Shown here: piece by piece, positions 46,100 through 55,464 of the stretch
Layout of the letters: every line of letters starts with the position of its first letter
Position numbering within the stretch: position 1 is the stretch's first letter
Source: Variovorax paradoxus EPS
GTDB lineage: Bacteria; Pseudomonadota; Gammaproteobacteria; Burkholderiales; Burkholderiaceae_C
Reading direction: 5' to 3'
DNA length: 64,000 nt
Assembly (NCBI RefSeq): GCF_000184745.1
Contig: NC_014931.1
Coordinates: 1,736,001-1,800,000 of the forward strand
Made by a program: the position numbers and the translations under genes
Notes under the pieces: generated by a model
What the model saw: only the letters and a program-made list of their open reading frames with translations
Databases searched by the model: none
Told to the model about the DNA's origin: nothing

Positions 46100-47350
46100 T
46101 CAGAGCCTGAAGGTCTGCAGGTGTTCGATGCGTTCCGCCAGTCCTTCCGGCCCGAGGTAGTGCCCCAGCGAGCCATCGCGCACTTTCACCAATGTCGTTT
46201 CCAGTTCCGTCAGCATCGCATCGCGTTCCGCGACAAAGGCCGGCGGCACGTCGATGCCGGCTTCGGTGCAGGCATCGGCGATCAGGTGCGCGCTCGCGGG
46301 CGCACCGCATGCCACGCACTTGACGATAGCCGCCACGCTCGGCTCGGCGCCATTGGCCAGCAGCGCGCTCGTGAGTTCGGGCGCGATCTGGCCATCGACG
46401 TTGCGCAAGGCGTCGGCCGCCACCGGCGCGCCCGCACGCACCAAGGCCGCGGCCGCTGCGAAGGCACTCTGGCTCAACGCCACGTCAGTCGCGAGGGCGC
46501 TGCCTTGCTGCGGCCCGTCGAAGCTCACGCCCGAAGCCGCCAGATCGACCACCAGCGGCGCATCGTCGGTCGCGATCGCGTGGTGCAGCGCCGCGCGTGC
46601 GAGCGCTGAGTGACGGCGCAGCGTGCCGTCCGCGAGCGGCGTGCGCCAGTCGACCACGGCGCGGCAGTAGAAGGTGACCAGCTTGTCCATCAGGTCGAGG
46701 TCCAGCCCGTGGTCCTGATGGCGGTCGTCCAGGTACTGCAGCAGGGTCTGGCCCGAGAAGTAATCGCTCGTGGGGGCCAGCGGGTCTTCGTCGAGGTGCA
46801 ATGCGGCGAAGGCGCCTTGCAGGTCCGGTGCGATGGTGCTCAACGTGTCTTCGTGCAAGGCGTGCGTCCAGGCCGGCGGCAGGCCCTGCTTCCATGCGAT
46901 GACCCGGCCGTACGCCTCGCCGGGCTCGACCACGGCGTAGATGCGGTCGAGGTACTCGAAGCCGCCGAACGGCAGGTGCGTGAGCTTGCCGTTCCAGGGC
47001 GCGCCGTTCTCGGCAGCGGCGTCTTTGGCCAGCGCCTGCTCGTGCTCGATCCAGCCCTGCAGGTCGTGGTAGCCGTCGCTGCCGTCCCAGAAGAGTTCCG
47101 ACCAGCTCACGCTCTCGATGTTGCCGTTCATCGGCAGCGCAAGGTCGTAGTCGAGGCGCCCGCCCGCCGTCTCTTGCCACAACGCGACCAGTGCCTCGGG
47201 AATCGGTCCTGCGCAGAGGGCCTGCACGGCGGCGATCTGCTGTGCCGGCATCGGCGGCTGCGCATCGAAGATCACGCGGTCCGCGAACATCACGACGCCG
47301 TGTGCCCGCAAGGTGGAGATCTCGTCGGGTGAGAACCGGATGTTGTGCAT
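46100..47350 (-). CDS. SMI1/KNR4 (SUKH)-like protein with ankyrin-like repeats; possible retron accessory
   Basis: 416 residues from the ATG at 47350 (alternative 47377). Residues about 20-190 resemble the SMI1/KNR4 fold: IPEALVALWQETAGG, then LPFGGFEYLDRIYAV and GRVIAWKQG. Residues about 230-380 form helical pairs with ankyrin-like character (AALHHAIATDDAPLVVDLAA, AAAALVRAGAPVAADAL, ALLANGAEPSVAAIVKCVA). SUKH proteins often serve as immunity proteins or in defence loci. The gene is co-oriented 73 bases after the reverse transcriptase, so it may be the retron accessory or effector. No toxin gene is adjacent. Confidence 0.6.
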   Translation of the reverse strand: MHNIRFSPDEISTLRAHGVVMFADRVIFDAQPPMPAQQIAAVQALCAGPIPEALVALWQETAGGRLDYDLALPMNGNIESVSWSELFWDGSDGYHDLQGWIEHEQALAKDAAAENGAPWNGKLTHLPFGGFEYLDRIYAVVEPGEAYGRVIAWKQGLPPAWTHALHEDTLSTIAPDLQGAFAALHLDEDPLAPTSDYFSGQTLLQYLDDRHQDHGLDLDLMDKLVTFYCRAVVDWRTPLADGTLRRHSALARAALHHAIATDDAPLVVDLAASGVSFDGPQQGSALATDVALSQSAFAAAAALVRAGAPVAADALRNVDGQIAPELTSALLANGAEPSVAAIVKCVACGAPASAHLIADACTEAGIDVPPAFVAERDAMLTELETTLVKVRDGSLGHYLGPEGLAERIEHLQTFRL

Positions 47351-47423
47351 GGCAGTGGCCTCCGTCGTTGTTGCCAAAAATGTAGCGCTTTGCGCGGGTG
47401 TGGCAACCGGTACATGCGAGCGT

Positions 47424-48812
47424 TCAGCCTGTTGATTGCGAAACGACTGGCCATTCGATGCGTTCGAAGAGGCGCATCAGCCTCGCCTTGCGCGCCGGAT
47501 TGAACTGGCCGATCCACGCGATGTGGCCCAGGAGGTGGCCGCGGAAATCGGCGACCTTCGCGCGGTTCTGGCTCGCGGGGCCGTGCAGCACGCACTGATG
47601 CAGCACTGCTTTCAAACGGTCGAAGTCGGCGCGCGGCGTATTCGCTTTCTCGTTCACGACCACGCCTGTCACGCGCTGTTGGTGATGCCGCGGCATGCAA
47701 CGCACCTTGCGCGGATGAAGCGCGAAACCCTCGTCGGCCGAGATGCCATCGACCCAGGCACGCAGCGCGCTGAACCGTCCGCGCAGCGACGCGGGCCCCG
47801 AGAACACGAGGTCGTCCGCATAGCGCGTGTAGGTCGCGCCGAAGATCCACGCCAGCCCTTCGAGCCGCAGGTCGAGGCGAAAGGCGCACAGGTTCGCGAG
47901 CGCGGGCGAGCAGGGCGACCCCTGCGGCAGATGCGGCTCGGCCAGGCGCTTGGCGCCCATCCAGTCGAGCCCGCCGTCGTCGCGAAGGCGCTCGATCACC
48001 GCTGCCGACGTGCGGTGCGTGCACAGCGCGGTGAGAGCGCGCGCCACGCCCTCGGGATAGCCCAGCGTGCGCCACAGCGCATGCACACGCGAGGCGCGAA
48101 TGCTGGGAAAGAAGTCGCGCAGGTCGAAGCCGATCACCACCTCCTTGCCAACGTGCGCGGCCGCATGGCTCGCGACCGAGCGTTCCTGCACGAAGCCGTG
48201 GGCGGCCTCATGCACGGGCACCCGCTGCAGCAGGTCGTCGAGGATGCGACGCTGCGCACGTTTGAGGTCGGCCTTGGGAATCTCGAGCAACCGCAGACCG
48301 CCGAGGCGCTTGGGCTGCAACTGGTAGCGGTAGTGCGATGCGAGGCGAGGGCTCGATGCGTCGGGTGTACGGAAGGCCTGCGATGCGGCGGTGAGCCATG
48401 CGAGGCGGTCGGGTTCGAGTTCGAGCCATTGCGCAAGATCGGCCAGCGTGGGCAGCCGAGGCAAGGCGAAGTGATCGAGGCCCATCGGGCGCGGGAGCAT
48501 GTCGGCGGGACGCAGGATGAGCCTGCGGATGCGGGGCGGCTCGTCCTGTTCGAAGGCGAGTTCCAGCGCTGGCGTCTCGAGGATCGCCTGCGTCAGTCCG
48601 GGAAGATCGGTGCGCTCCCAAGTCGCGAGCGATCGCTTGCCGAGTTCTTCGGCCAGCAGTTTCAGCCACGGCAGGTTGACGCCAAGTGCCGCCTCGGCCC
48701 GCGCACGCAACGCATCCGGCGTGGTGCCGCCGGGCTGCCTCGCGTCGGCCAGCAGGGCATGCGCGAGGCCGCGTGCAATCCATTCCCTGTAGCTCGGTTC
48801 GCGCGTCGTCAT
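47424..48812 (-). CDS. Retron-type reverse transcriptase
   Basis: 462 residues from the ATG at 48812. The RT domain spans about 160-440: FDLRDFFPSI (229-238, first catalytic Asp), LPQGSPCSPALANL (295-308), catalytic TRYADDLVFSG (YADD at 331-334), then QRVTGVVVNEKANTPR (VTG at 381-383), a region-Y mark of retron RTs. The region-X NAxxH motif reads HAAAH (216-220), with Asn replaced by His. An N-terminal helical extension of about 150 residues is longer than in minimal retron RTs. No maturase or endonuclease domain, so not a group II intron. A structured non-coding segment lies 25 bases upstream. Confidence 0.88.
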   Translation of the reverse strand: MTTREPSYREWIARGLAHALLADARQPGGTTPDALRARAEAALGVNLPWLKLLAEELGKRSLATWERTDLPGLTQAILETPALELAFEQDEPPRIRRLILRPADMLPRPMGLDHFALPRLPTLADLAQWLELEPDRLAWLTAASQAFRTPDASSPRLASHYRYQLQPKRLGGLRLLEIPKADLKRAQRRILDDLLQRVPVHEAAHGFVQERSVASHAAAHVGKEVVIGFDLRDFFPSIRASRVHALWRTLGYPEGVARALTALCTHRTSAAVIERLRDDGGLDWMGAKRLAEPHLPQGSPCSPALANLCAFRLDLRLEGLAWIFGATYTRYADDLVFSGPASLRGRFSALRAWVDGISADEGFALHPRKVRCMPRHHQQRVTGVVVNEKANTPRADFDRLKAVLHQCVLHGPASQNRAKVADFRGHLLGHIAWIGQFNPARKARLMRLFERIEWPVVSQSTG

Positions 48813-48837
48813 GAAGGCGGTGAAGTGGAACGAAGGT

Positions 48838-49003
48838 GGCAACCGGCCCTTCAACCAGCCGGTGATGCGCCAGCTGCGCTGCGCGACAGCGCAGTCCCGC
48901 TCACGCGCCGAAATGTGTACCCATCCATCCACCGCGGGGGTGCCCCGCAGCACAAGGAAAGCGACGAATCGCTTGCCTTGTCGAGTCTTGAAGGTCCGGT
49001 GCC
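48838..49003 (-). ncRNA. Candidate retron msr-msd RNA
   Basis: 166 bases between kynA and the RT gene. The ends are complementary: GGCACCGGACCTTCAA (49003-48988, candidate a1) and TTGAAGGGCCGGTTGCC (48854-48838, candidate a2) pair over 15 bases with one mismatch and one bulge. Between them, on the minus strand: G48987 (possible branching G), a stem ACAAGG/CCTTGT plus AAGCGA/TCGCTT closed by TTCG (48981-48952), a GCGGGG-CAC-CCCCGC hairpin (48948-48934), and a long hairpin with CTGCGCTG/CAGCGCAG around TCGCG (48904-48862), the likely msd stem. Order, size and position match retron RNAs. Not confirmed by homology. Confidence 0.65.
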
Positions 49004-49033
49004 GCGGCGATTGTTGCACGCGGCCTGCGACGC

Positions 49034-49882
49034 TCAGAGGTCGGTGCGCAGCTTCCAGATCTCGGGGAACAGCACCACGTCGAGCATCTTGCGCAGGTAG
49101 CTCACGCCGCCCGTGCCGCCGGTGCCGCGCTTGAAGCCGATCACGCGTTCGACCGTCGTCACATGGCGAAAGCGCCAGAGGCGGAAGGCGTCTTCGAGGT
49201 CGGTGAGTTTTTCGCCGAGCTGGTACAGGTCCCAGTGGTCGTGCGGGTTGCGGTAGACCACGAGCCATGCCGCCTCGACGCCGTCGCTCGATTCGTAAGG
49301 CTGCGTCCAGTCGCGCTCCAGCCGGTCGGCTGGCACCGGCAGGCCGTGGCGCGCGAGAAGGCGCAGGGACTCGTCGTAGAGCGACGGCGAGCGGTAGGCC
49401 GCTTCGACCTGCGCGAGCAGATCGGCGCGGTGCGCGTGCGGCTTGAGCATCGCGGCGTTCTTGTTGCCGAGCGCGAACTCGATGCAGCGGTACTGCGCGC
49501 TCTGGAAGCCGCTGGAGTTCGCGAGGTAGGGGCGCATCGCCGTGTACTCGGGCGGCGTCATGGTCGAGAGCACGGTCCATGCGCTCACGAGCTGCTCCAT
49601 GATGCGGCTCACGCGCGCGAGCATCTTGAAGGCGTCGGCCAGCTTCTCGTCGGCGATGCAGGTGGTGGCGGCGCGCAGTTCGTGCAGCATCAGCTTCATC
49701 CAGAGCTCGCTGGTCTGGTGCTGCACGATGAACAGCATTTCGTCGTGCGCGGGCGAAAGCGGATGCTGGGCGTTGAGGATCTCGTCCAGGTGCAGGTAGT
49801 CGCCGTAGCTCATCGACTTGCTGAAGTCCAGCTGCGCCTTCTCTTCGTGGACGATGTTCTCGGGGGATTTGTCTGTGCTCAT
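49034..49882 (-). CDS. kynA: Tryptophan 2,3-dioxygenase
   Basis: 282 residues. It opens the indole ring of tryptophan to N-formylkynurenine. Motifs: [14 protein letters not shown] (substrate pocket), [18 protein letters not shown], and the heme-ligand segment [20 protein letters not shown]. Last gene of the kynB-kynU-exported protein-kynA run on the minus strand. The candidate retron RNA starts 30 bases past its stop. Confidence 0.97.
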   Translation of the reverse strand: MSTDKSPENIVHEEKAQLDFSKSMSYGDYLHLDEILNAQHPLSPAHDEMLFIVQHQTSELWMKLMLHELRAATTCIADEKLADAFKMLARVSRIMEQLVSAWTVLSTMTPPEYTAMRPYLANSSGFQSAQYRCIEFALGNKNAAMLKPHAHRADLLAQVEAAYRSPSLYDESLRLLARHGLPVPADRLERDWTQPYESSDGVEAAWLVVYRNPHDHWDLYQLGEKLTDLEDAFRLWRFRHVTTVERVIGFKRGTGGTGGVSYLRKMLDVVLFPEIWKLRTDL

Positions 49883-49898
49883 GATGTGTGCCGGCCGG

Positions 49899-50384
49899 TC
49901 ATCGCCAGACCACGGCGGTGTAGGAAGACAGGCCCATGCCGGATTCTTTCTTCGGATAGACGAAGCGCACGACCTCGTTCTTGCGCTTGAACTCCTGGTA
50001 GGTCTCGCCGCCCGGGATGCGGCCCTTGTCGGCCGGTGCGTAGCCCGCGGCGCGAGCTTCCTTCACGAGCACGTCGAAGACAGCCTTGTCGGTCGTCGAG
50101 AACTGGATGCTGTTTTCGCCGGCGCGGTTTTCCACATAGGTGGACTTCATGACGTTGGTGGTGTGGTCGCCCGCGAACTTGTCGTACTCGATCATGCTGA
50201 CCCACTCGGTCGTGGTCTTGTCCCGGTAAGAGAACCCCTGGCGCTTGATCTCCTGCCGGAAGGCGTCGGGAGACATGGCGACGAAGGCCTTGAGCTGGGG
50301 CAGGGTGAAGTTCGGCTGCTGCGCGAAGGCCGGGGCAGCCAGCATCAGGAGCGACGCGAAGAACGCGATCAATCGATGTTTCAT
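49899..50384 (-). CDS. Exported protein within the kyn operon
   Basis: 161 residues with a signal peptide ([20 protein letters not shown], cleavage after AFA). The mature part is charged, without cysteines, and contains [20 protein letters not shown]. Sits 13 bases after kynU and 16 bases before kynA, so it is surely co-transcribed with tryptophan catabolism genes. I know no role for a periplasmic protein in this pathway and do not recognise the family. Confidence 0.8.
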   Translation of the reverse strand: MKHRLIAFFASLLMLAAPAFAQQPNFTLPQLKAFVAMSPDAFRQEIKRQGFSYRDKTTTEWVSMIEYDKFAGDHTTNVMKSTYVENRAGENSIQFSTTDKAVFDVLVKEARAAGYAPADKGRIPGGETYQEFKRKNEVVRFVYPKKESGMGLSSYTAVVWR

Positions 50385-50397
50385 GGAAAGGCGTTGC

Positions 50398-51675
50398 TCA
50401 GGTCACTGCGTTCTTGCGGTTGAATTCTTCGCGCTTCCACTCGCCGGATTCGAGCACCTGCACGAGGTGTTCGACCGAGTTCCACACGTCCTCGAAGCCG
50501 ATGTACAGCGGCGTGAAGCCGAAGCGCAGGATGTCGGGCATCTGCGAATCGCCGGCGCGGTAGTCGCCGATGACGCCGCGCGCGATCAGCGCCTGCACGA
50601 TGGCGTAGGCGCCTTCTTCGCGGCTGAGGCAGACCTGCGAGCCGCGCTGTGCGTGGTCGCGCGGGGTGATGAGCGAGAGACCTTGTCCGGCGCAGCGCTC
50701 CTCGACCAGCGCGATGAAGAGGTCGGTGAGCGCGAGCGACTTGGTGCGCAGCGCAGCCATCGCGCCCTGGTCCTTGTTGAAGGCTTCGGCGGCAAGCACG
50801 GTGTCCAGGCCGCATTCCAGACCCGCCAGCGCAATGATGGGTTGCGTGCCGCAGAGATAGCGGCCGACGCCCGGCGCGGGACGGTAGTGCGGCGTGAATT
50901 CGAATGGCGCCGCATGCCCCCACCAACCCGACAGCGGCTGCTCGAACTGGCCCGCGTGCTTCGTATTGACCCAGGCGAAAGCCGGTGCGCCGGGGCCGCC
51001 GTTCAGGTACTTGTAGCCGCAGCCGATCGCGTAGTCGGCGTTGCTGTCGTTGAGTGCGACCGGCACGGCGCCCGCGCTGTGCGCGAGGTCCCACACCGTG
51101 AGCGCGCCGGCTGCGTGCGCGGCGGCCGTGATGGCCTTCATATCGTGCATTTCGCCGGTGCGGTAGTTAACGTGCGTGAGCATCAACACGGCCACTTCGT
51201 CTGTCAGCACCGCAGGTAGTTCGCTCGCGTCGATCAGCTTGAGCGTGAAGCCGCGCTCGCGGCACAGCGACTCGGCGATGTAGAGGTCGGTCGGGAAGTT
51301 GCTGCGCTCGCTCACCACCAGCCTGCGGCCGCTTTCCTTCTGCTGCGAGAGCGCGGCGAACAGCACCTTGTAGAGATTGACCGAGGTGCTGTCGGTGCAC
51401 ACCACTTCGCCGGGCGCTGCGCCGATGAGTCGGGCCACCTTGTCGCCCAGGCGCTGCGGCAGGTCGAACCAACTGGCGGTGTTCCACGAGCGGATGAGGC
51501 CTTCGCCCCATTCCTTGGTCACGACTTCGGCGATGCGGGCTGGCGCGGACTTGGGCAGCACGCCGAGCGAGTTGCCGTCGAGGTACAGCACGCCCTCGGG
51601 AAGGATGAATTGGTCGCGCAGGGCGCGCAGCGGGTCTTGCGCGTCGAGCGCGCGGCAGTCTGCAAGGGTCGTCAT
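50398..51675 (-). CDS. kynU: Kynureninase
   Basis: 425 residues from the ATG at 51675. PLP enzyme cleaving kynurenine to anthranilate and alanine. [18 protein letters not shown] at the N-terminus, [13 protein letters not shown] (PLP Asp), and [15 protein letters not shown] with the Schiff-base Lys are all as expected. 11 bases after kynB. The frame stays open upstream over kynB but that is an antisense-like extension in another frame. Confidence 0.97.
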   Translation of the reverse strand: MTTLADCRALDAQDPLRALRDQFILPEGVLYLDGNSLGVLPKSAPARIAEVVTKEWGEGLIRSWNTASWFDLPQRLGDKVARLIGAAPGEVVCTDSTSVNLYKVLFAALSQQKESGRRLVVSERSNFPTDLYIAESLCRERGFTLKLIDASELPAVLTDEVAVLMLTHVNYRTGEMHDMKAITAAAHAAGALTVWDLAHSAGAVPVALNDSNADYAIGCGYKYLNGGPGAPAFAWVNTKHAGQFEQPLSGWWGHAAPFEFTPHYRPAPGVGRYLCGTQPIIALAGLECGLDTVLAAEAFNKDQGAMAALRTKSLALTDLFIALVEERCAGQGLSLITPRDHAQRGSQVCLSREEGAYAIVQALIARGVIGDYRAGDSQMPDILRFGFTPLYIGFEDVWNSVEHLVQVLESGEWKREEFNRKNAVT

Positions 51676-51686
51676 GGTGAAAGGTT

Positions 51687-52340
51687 TCAGCGGGGAAGAT
51701 CGCGCAGCACGGCGCGAACGGGAGAAGCATCGGCGCTCACCAGCTTGAGCGGCAGCGCGATGAGTTCGTAGTCGCCCTCGGGCACGGCGTCGAGCACGAG
51801 GTTTTCGAGCACGCGCAGGTCCAGGCGGCGAATGCGTTGGTGGCTCTCCAGCGTCTTGCTGTCGGCCGGGTCGATGCTGGCGGTGTCGATGCCGATGAGC
51901 TTCACGCCCATCGCCGCGAGGCGCTCGACGGTGGCGGGCGCATAGGCCGCCAGTTGCGGGTCCCAGTGGCCAACCGGCATGGTGGCGTAGGTGCGCACCA
52001 GCACGCGGGGCGGCAGGTCGCTCGTGACCGCATGCGCGATGTGCTCCCACTCGATCAGCGGCCCCTTGGCGATCGCATGGATCACCCGGCACGGGCCGAG
52101 GAAGGGCGCGAGGTCGACGTGGCCGATGGTCTGGCCCTCGGGGTCGTAGTGCAGAGGCGCATCGGCATGCGCGCCGATGTGGGGCGAGAGCTTGATCTCG
52201 CTGACGTTGACCGGGCACTCCGGTGAAATGGTCGCGGCCCAGCGCTGCTGGTAGGGCGTGTCGCCGGGGAACACCGGCGCGCCTTCATGCACCGGAGGGG
52301 AGATGTCCCAGACGCGGGGTTGGGGTTGCAGAGAACGCAT
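51687..52340 (-). CDS. kynB: Kynurenine formamidase (arylformamidase)
   Basis: 217 residues, the bacterial cyclase-like metal-dependent type. It hydrolyses N-formylkynurenine. The metal motif [12 protein letters not shown] (HxxxHxD) at about residue 52 and the later [14 protein letters not shown] fit KynB. First gene of the kyn operon. About 30 bases upstream (52372-52395) lies an AT-rich palindrome-like element GGTGT-N14-ACACC that may bind the operon's regulator (KynR-type, not in the window). Confidence 0.95.
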   Translation of the reverse strand: MRSLQPQPRVWDISPPVHEGAPVFPGDTPYQQRWAATISPECPVNVSEIKLSPHIGAHADAPLHYDPEGQTIGHVDLAPFLGPCRVIHAIAKGPLIEWEHIAHAVTSDLPPRVLVRTYATMPVGHWDPQLAAYAPATVERLAAMGVKLIGIDTASIDPADSKTLESHQRIRRLDLRVLENLVLDAVPEGDYELIALPLKLVSADASPVRAVLRDLPR

Positions 52341-52415
52341 GGCGCGAAGTTAGCGCCGGGCGAGGGGTCGTGGTGTCGGTTATTTCCAACACACCTCGTG
52401 ACCAGATGCTGTGAC

Positions 52416-52724
52416 TCAGGCGTCCAGCGCGGGGAGGCCGTGCCGGGCGCGCGCCCGTTCGCAGGCGTCGCTGCCGGACTGCAACTCGTGGCACGGGTTG
52501 GGGCGCCATTCGTAGATGCCGCAGGCGACGGTCTGGCCGATCTTTCCGGTGAGCGCCGCGCAGCGCATCGGCGTGTGGTCGGTGCCGCGCATTCGGCAGA
52601 GCGCGTCGTTCACCTCGACTGCAAGGCCGGACGGCACGCGGCCACCGTTCTCGTCGAGCTCATGCACGCTGAAATCGACGCGGTAGCTGGCGCAGCAGGC
52701 GCCGCATTGCTGGCAAGGAGACAC
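52416..52724 (-). CDS. YkgJ-family cysteine cluster protein
   Basis: 102 residues. The N-terminal CQQCGACCASYRVDFS (CxxCxxCC) and the C-terminal IYEWRPNPCHELQSG (RPxxCxxF-like) are the marks of YkgJ/Fe-S-oxidoreductase-like small proteins that probably bind zinc or an Fe-S cluster. Function unknown. Lies 29 bases after argF on the same strand and 75 bases before kynB, without a clear terminator. Confidence 0.88.
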   Translation of the reverse strand: MSPCQQCGACCASYRVDFSVHELDENGGRVPSGLAVEVNDALCRMRGTDHTPMRCAALTGKIGQTVACGIYEWRPNPCHELQSGSDACERARARHGLPALDA

Positions 52725-52753
52725 GCGGCCGCGCCTTCTTTCTCAGGTGCTCG

Positions 52754-53689
52754 TCAGAGCCTGCCGAGCAGCAGGAACTCCATCAAAGCCTTTTGTGCGT
52801 GGAGGCGGTTCTCGGCCTCGTCCCACACGACTGACTGCGGGCCGTCGATGACCTCGGCCTGCACTTCCTCCCCACGGTGCGCGGGCAGGCAGTGCATGAA
52901 GAGGGCGCCGGGCTGGGCGATGCGCATCATGTCCTCGTCGACGCACCAATCGGCGAAGGCCTTGCGGCGCGCCTCGTTCTCGGCCTCGTAGCCCATGCTG
53001 GTCCAGACGTCGGTGGTGACGAGGTCGGCGCCGCGGCAGGCTTCCATCGGGTCCTTGAAGACCTTGTAGCTGTCGCCCGAGCGGATGCCGGCGATCGACT
53101 GGTCCACCTCGTAGCCGCTGGGCGTGCTCACGTGCACCGTGAAGCCCAGGATCTCGGCCGCCTGCAGCCAGGTGTTGGCCATGTTGTTGCCGTCGCCCAC
53201 CCAGGCCACGGTCTTGCCCTGGATCGATCCGCGGTGCTCGATGTACGTGAAGATGTCCGCCAGGATCTGGCAGGGGTGGAACTCGTTCGTGAGGCCGTTG
53301 ATGACCGGCACGCGCGAGTGCGCGGCGAAGGCATCGATCTTGGTCTGCTCATAGGTGCGGATCATCACGAGGTCGACCATGCGGCTGATGACCTTGGCGC
53401 TGTCCTCGATGGGCTCGGCGCGGCCCAGCTGGCTGTCGCCGGTGGTCAGGTGCACCACGCTGCCGCCCAGCTGGTACATGCCGGCCTCGAAGCTCACGCG
53501 GGTGCGCGTGCTGGCCTTCTCGAAGATCATGGCCAGCGTGCGGTCGACCAGCGGCTGGTGCTTTTCATACGTCTTGAACTTCTTCTTGATGATCGCCATG
53601 CGATCGAAGAGGTAGACGTACTCGTCGGCCGTGAGGTCGGCGAACTGCAGGTAGTGGCGGATGGTGGGCTGTGTCGTGGCGGTCGTCAT
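52754..53689 (-). CDS. argF: Ornithine carbamoyltransferase
   Basis: 311 residues from the ATG at 53689. Transfers the carbamoyl group to ornithine giving citrulline (arginine synthesis). STRTRVSFEAGM (carbamoyl-phosphate loop), HPCQILAD, and FMHCLPAHRGEEV are intact. The ATG overlaps the argD stop by 4 bases, so the two are translationally coupled. Confidence 0.97.
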   Translation of the reverse strand: MTTATTQPTIRHYLQFADLTADEYVYLFDRMAIIKKKFKTYEKHQPLVDRTLAMIFEKASTRTRVSFEAGMYQLGGSVVHLTTGDSQLGRAEPIEDSAKVISRMVDLVMIRTYEQTKIDAFAAHSRVPVINGLTNEFHPCQILADIFTYIEHRGSIQGKTVAWVGDGNNMANTWLQAAEILGFTVHVSTPSGYEVDQSIAGIRSGDSYKVFKDPMEACRGADLVTTDVWTSMGYEAENEARRKAFADWCVDEDMMRIAQPGALFMHCLPAHRGEEVQAEVIDGPQSVVWDEAENRLHAQKALMEFLLLGRL

Positions 53690-54894
53690 TGCGCGGCAGG
53701 CTCCGACAGGAAGTTTTTGACGATCGGCGCGAGGATCGCGACGATTTCGTCGGCCTCGGCAATGCTCAGGATGAGCGGCGGCACGAGGCGGATCACCTTG
53801 TCGGCGGTCACGCTCAGCAGCAGGCCGGCGTCGCAGGCGCGGTTCAGGATCACGCCGCAGGGACGGTCGAGTTCGATGCCGAGCATCAGGCCCTGGCCGC
53901 GGATTTCCTTCACGCCGGGCAGGCCGCCGATTTCGCGTTCCAGTGCTGCTTTCAGGTGCGCGCCGACGGTGGCGGCGTTCTCGAGCAGCTTGTGCTCTTC
54001 CATGATGCGGATGGTTTCCACGCCGGCACGCATCGCGAGCGGGTTGCCGCCGAAGGTGGTGCCGTGGTTGCCCGGTCCGAAGATGTTGGCGGCCTTCGGG
54101 CCGGCCACCACGGCGCCGATCGGCACTCCCGAGCCCAGGCCCTTGGCCAGAGGCATCACGTCGGGCTTGATGCCCGCCCACTGGTGCGCGAACCACTTGC
54201 CGGTGCGGCCCATGCCGCACTGCACTTCATCGATCATCATGAGCCAGTCGCGCTCGTCGCAGAGTTGGCGCACTTGCTTCAGGTAGTCCACGCGCATCGG
54301 GTTGATGCCGCCTTCGCCCTGGATGGTCTCGAAGAACACGGCCACCACGTTGGGGTTGCCTTCGGTGGCCTTCTTGAGCGCCTCGATGTCGTTCAGCGGC
54401 ACGCGGATGAAGCCCTCGACCAGCGGGCCGAAGCCGGCCTGCACCTTGGGGTTGCCGGTGGCCGACAGGGTGGCGATGCTGCGGCCGTGGAAGGCGGCTT
54501 CGTAGACGACGATTTCGGGACGCTCGATGCCCTTGTCGTGGCCGTACTTGCGCGCCAGCTTGAGGGCCGCTTCGTTGGCTTCGAGACCGGTGCAGCAGAA
54601 GAAGGCGTTGGTCAGGCCCGAGAGCTCGGTCAGCTTGGTGGCGAGCTGCTCCTGGCCGGGCACGTGGTAATAGTTGGAGCTGTGGATCAGCTTGGTCAGC
54701 TGGTCCTGCAGCGCGGGCACCAGCTCGGGGTGGTTGTGGCCCAGCGTGTTGACGGCGATGCCGCCCAGGCCGTCCAGGTAGGCCTTGCCCGCGGTGTCCC
54801 AGACTCGGCAGCCCTGGCCATGCGACAGTGCGATCGGCAGGCGACCGTAGGTGTTCATGACGTGGGGCGAGGTGGGTTGGGCGGTAGCGCTCAT
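53686..54894 (-). CDS. argD: Acetylornithine aminotransferase
   Basis: 402 residues, class III PLP aminotransferase. Converts N-acetylglutamate semialdehyde to acetylornithine, and may also act in lysine synthesis. MIDEVQCGMGRTGKWFAHQW (PLP Asp) and PLAKGLGSGVPIGAV (Schiff-base Lys) are visible. First gene of argD-argF. Divergent from the DUF3579 gene with 160 bases between the start codons. Confidence 0.97.
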   Translation of the reverse strand: MSATAQPTSPHVMNTYGRLPIALSHGQGCRVWDTAGKAYLDGLGGIAVNTLGHNHPELVPALQDQLTKLIHSSNYYHVPGQEQLATKLTELSGLTNAFFCCTGLEANEAALKLARKYGHDKGIERPEIVVYEAAFHGRSIATLSATGNPKVQAGFGPLVEGFIRVPLNDIEALKKATEGNPNVVAVFFETIQGEGGINPMRVDYLKQVRQLCDERDWLMMIDEVQCGMGRTGKWFAHQWAGIKPDVMPLAKGLGSGVPIGAVVAGPKAANIFGPGNHGTTFGGNPLAMRAGVETIRIMEEHKLLENAATVGAHLKAALEREIGGLPGVKEIRGQGLMLGIELDRPCGVILNRACDAGLLLSVTADKVIRLVPPLILSIAEADEIVAILAPIVKNFLSEPAAQ

Positions 54895-55054
54895 TGGGTT
54901 CTCCAGATAGGGAACGCGGATTCTAGGCGTGCGTTTTGACGGCTTCGTTGAGGATTCCGCATTACAGCAATGCCCGCTCTTCAGGATGCAAAAAGTGCCC
55001 CGGATAGAATCCGTTGCTGCACCGCAGCACCTGTTTCGGTCGCCTCAATCAACG

Positions 55055-55456
55055 ATGATTTCCCCCACCGCCAAAGAAATCTTCATCCAGGGCATCACCC
55101 GTGATGGCCGGACCTTCCGCCCCAGCGACTGGGCCGAGCGGCTGGCGGGCGTCATGAGCTCCTTCCGGCCCGGCGGCGCCTTTCCGGGCAGTTATCTGAG
55201 CTATTCGCCGTGGTGCGTGCCGACGAGCATCAACGGGATCAAGTGCGTGATCGTGAACCGCGACCTGCGCGATGCCGAGCCCATGGCCTGGGATTTCTGC
55301 GTGAACTTCGCAAAAGACAACGACCTGCAGGTCTCCGAGGTGTGTCCGGCGGCGCCCGCACCGGCCGCGCCGAAGGCCGCGCAGACCCCGGTGGCGACCG
55401 TGGTGCGGTCGGAGCCCACCGCGCCGGTGATTCCCGTCGAGCAGCCCAAAACCTGA
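55055..55456 (+). CDS. DUF3579-family protein
   Basis: 133 residues from the ATG at 55055. MISPTAKEIFIQGITRDGRT then FRPSDWAERLAGVMSSF and INGIKCVIVNRDL match a conserved betaproteobacterial family of unknown function that is commonly next to argF/argD. The last 35 residues are Ala/Pro-rich and probably disordered. No signal peptide. The frame extends upstream to 54929 but without family-like sequence. Confidence 0.88.
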   Translation: MISPTAKEIFIQGITRDGRTFRPSDWAERLAGVMSSFRPGGAFPGSYLSYSPWCVPTSINGIKCVIVNRDLRDAEPMAWDFCVNFAKDNDLQVSEVCPAAPAPAAPKAAQTPVATVVRSEPTAPVIPVEQPKT

Positions 55457-55464
55457 CGCCCATG

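Noticed and set aside
47424..48812. RT as a group II intron maturase or diversity-generating retroelement RT
   Set aside because: No maturase or endonuclease domain, no intron ends, and no template/variable repeat pair was noticed. The VTG motif and the upstream structured segment fit a retron better.
47436..49100. Plus-strand ORF of 554 codons over the RT gene
   Set aside because: It is antisense to the RT, which carries all catalytic motifs; high-GC DNA commonly yields such shadow frames.
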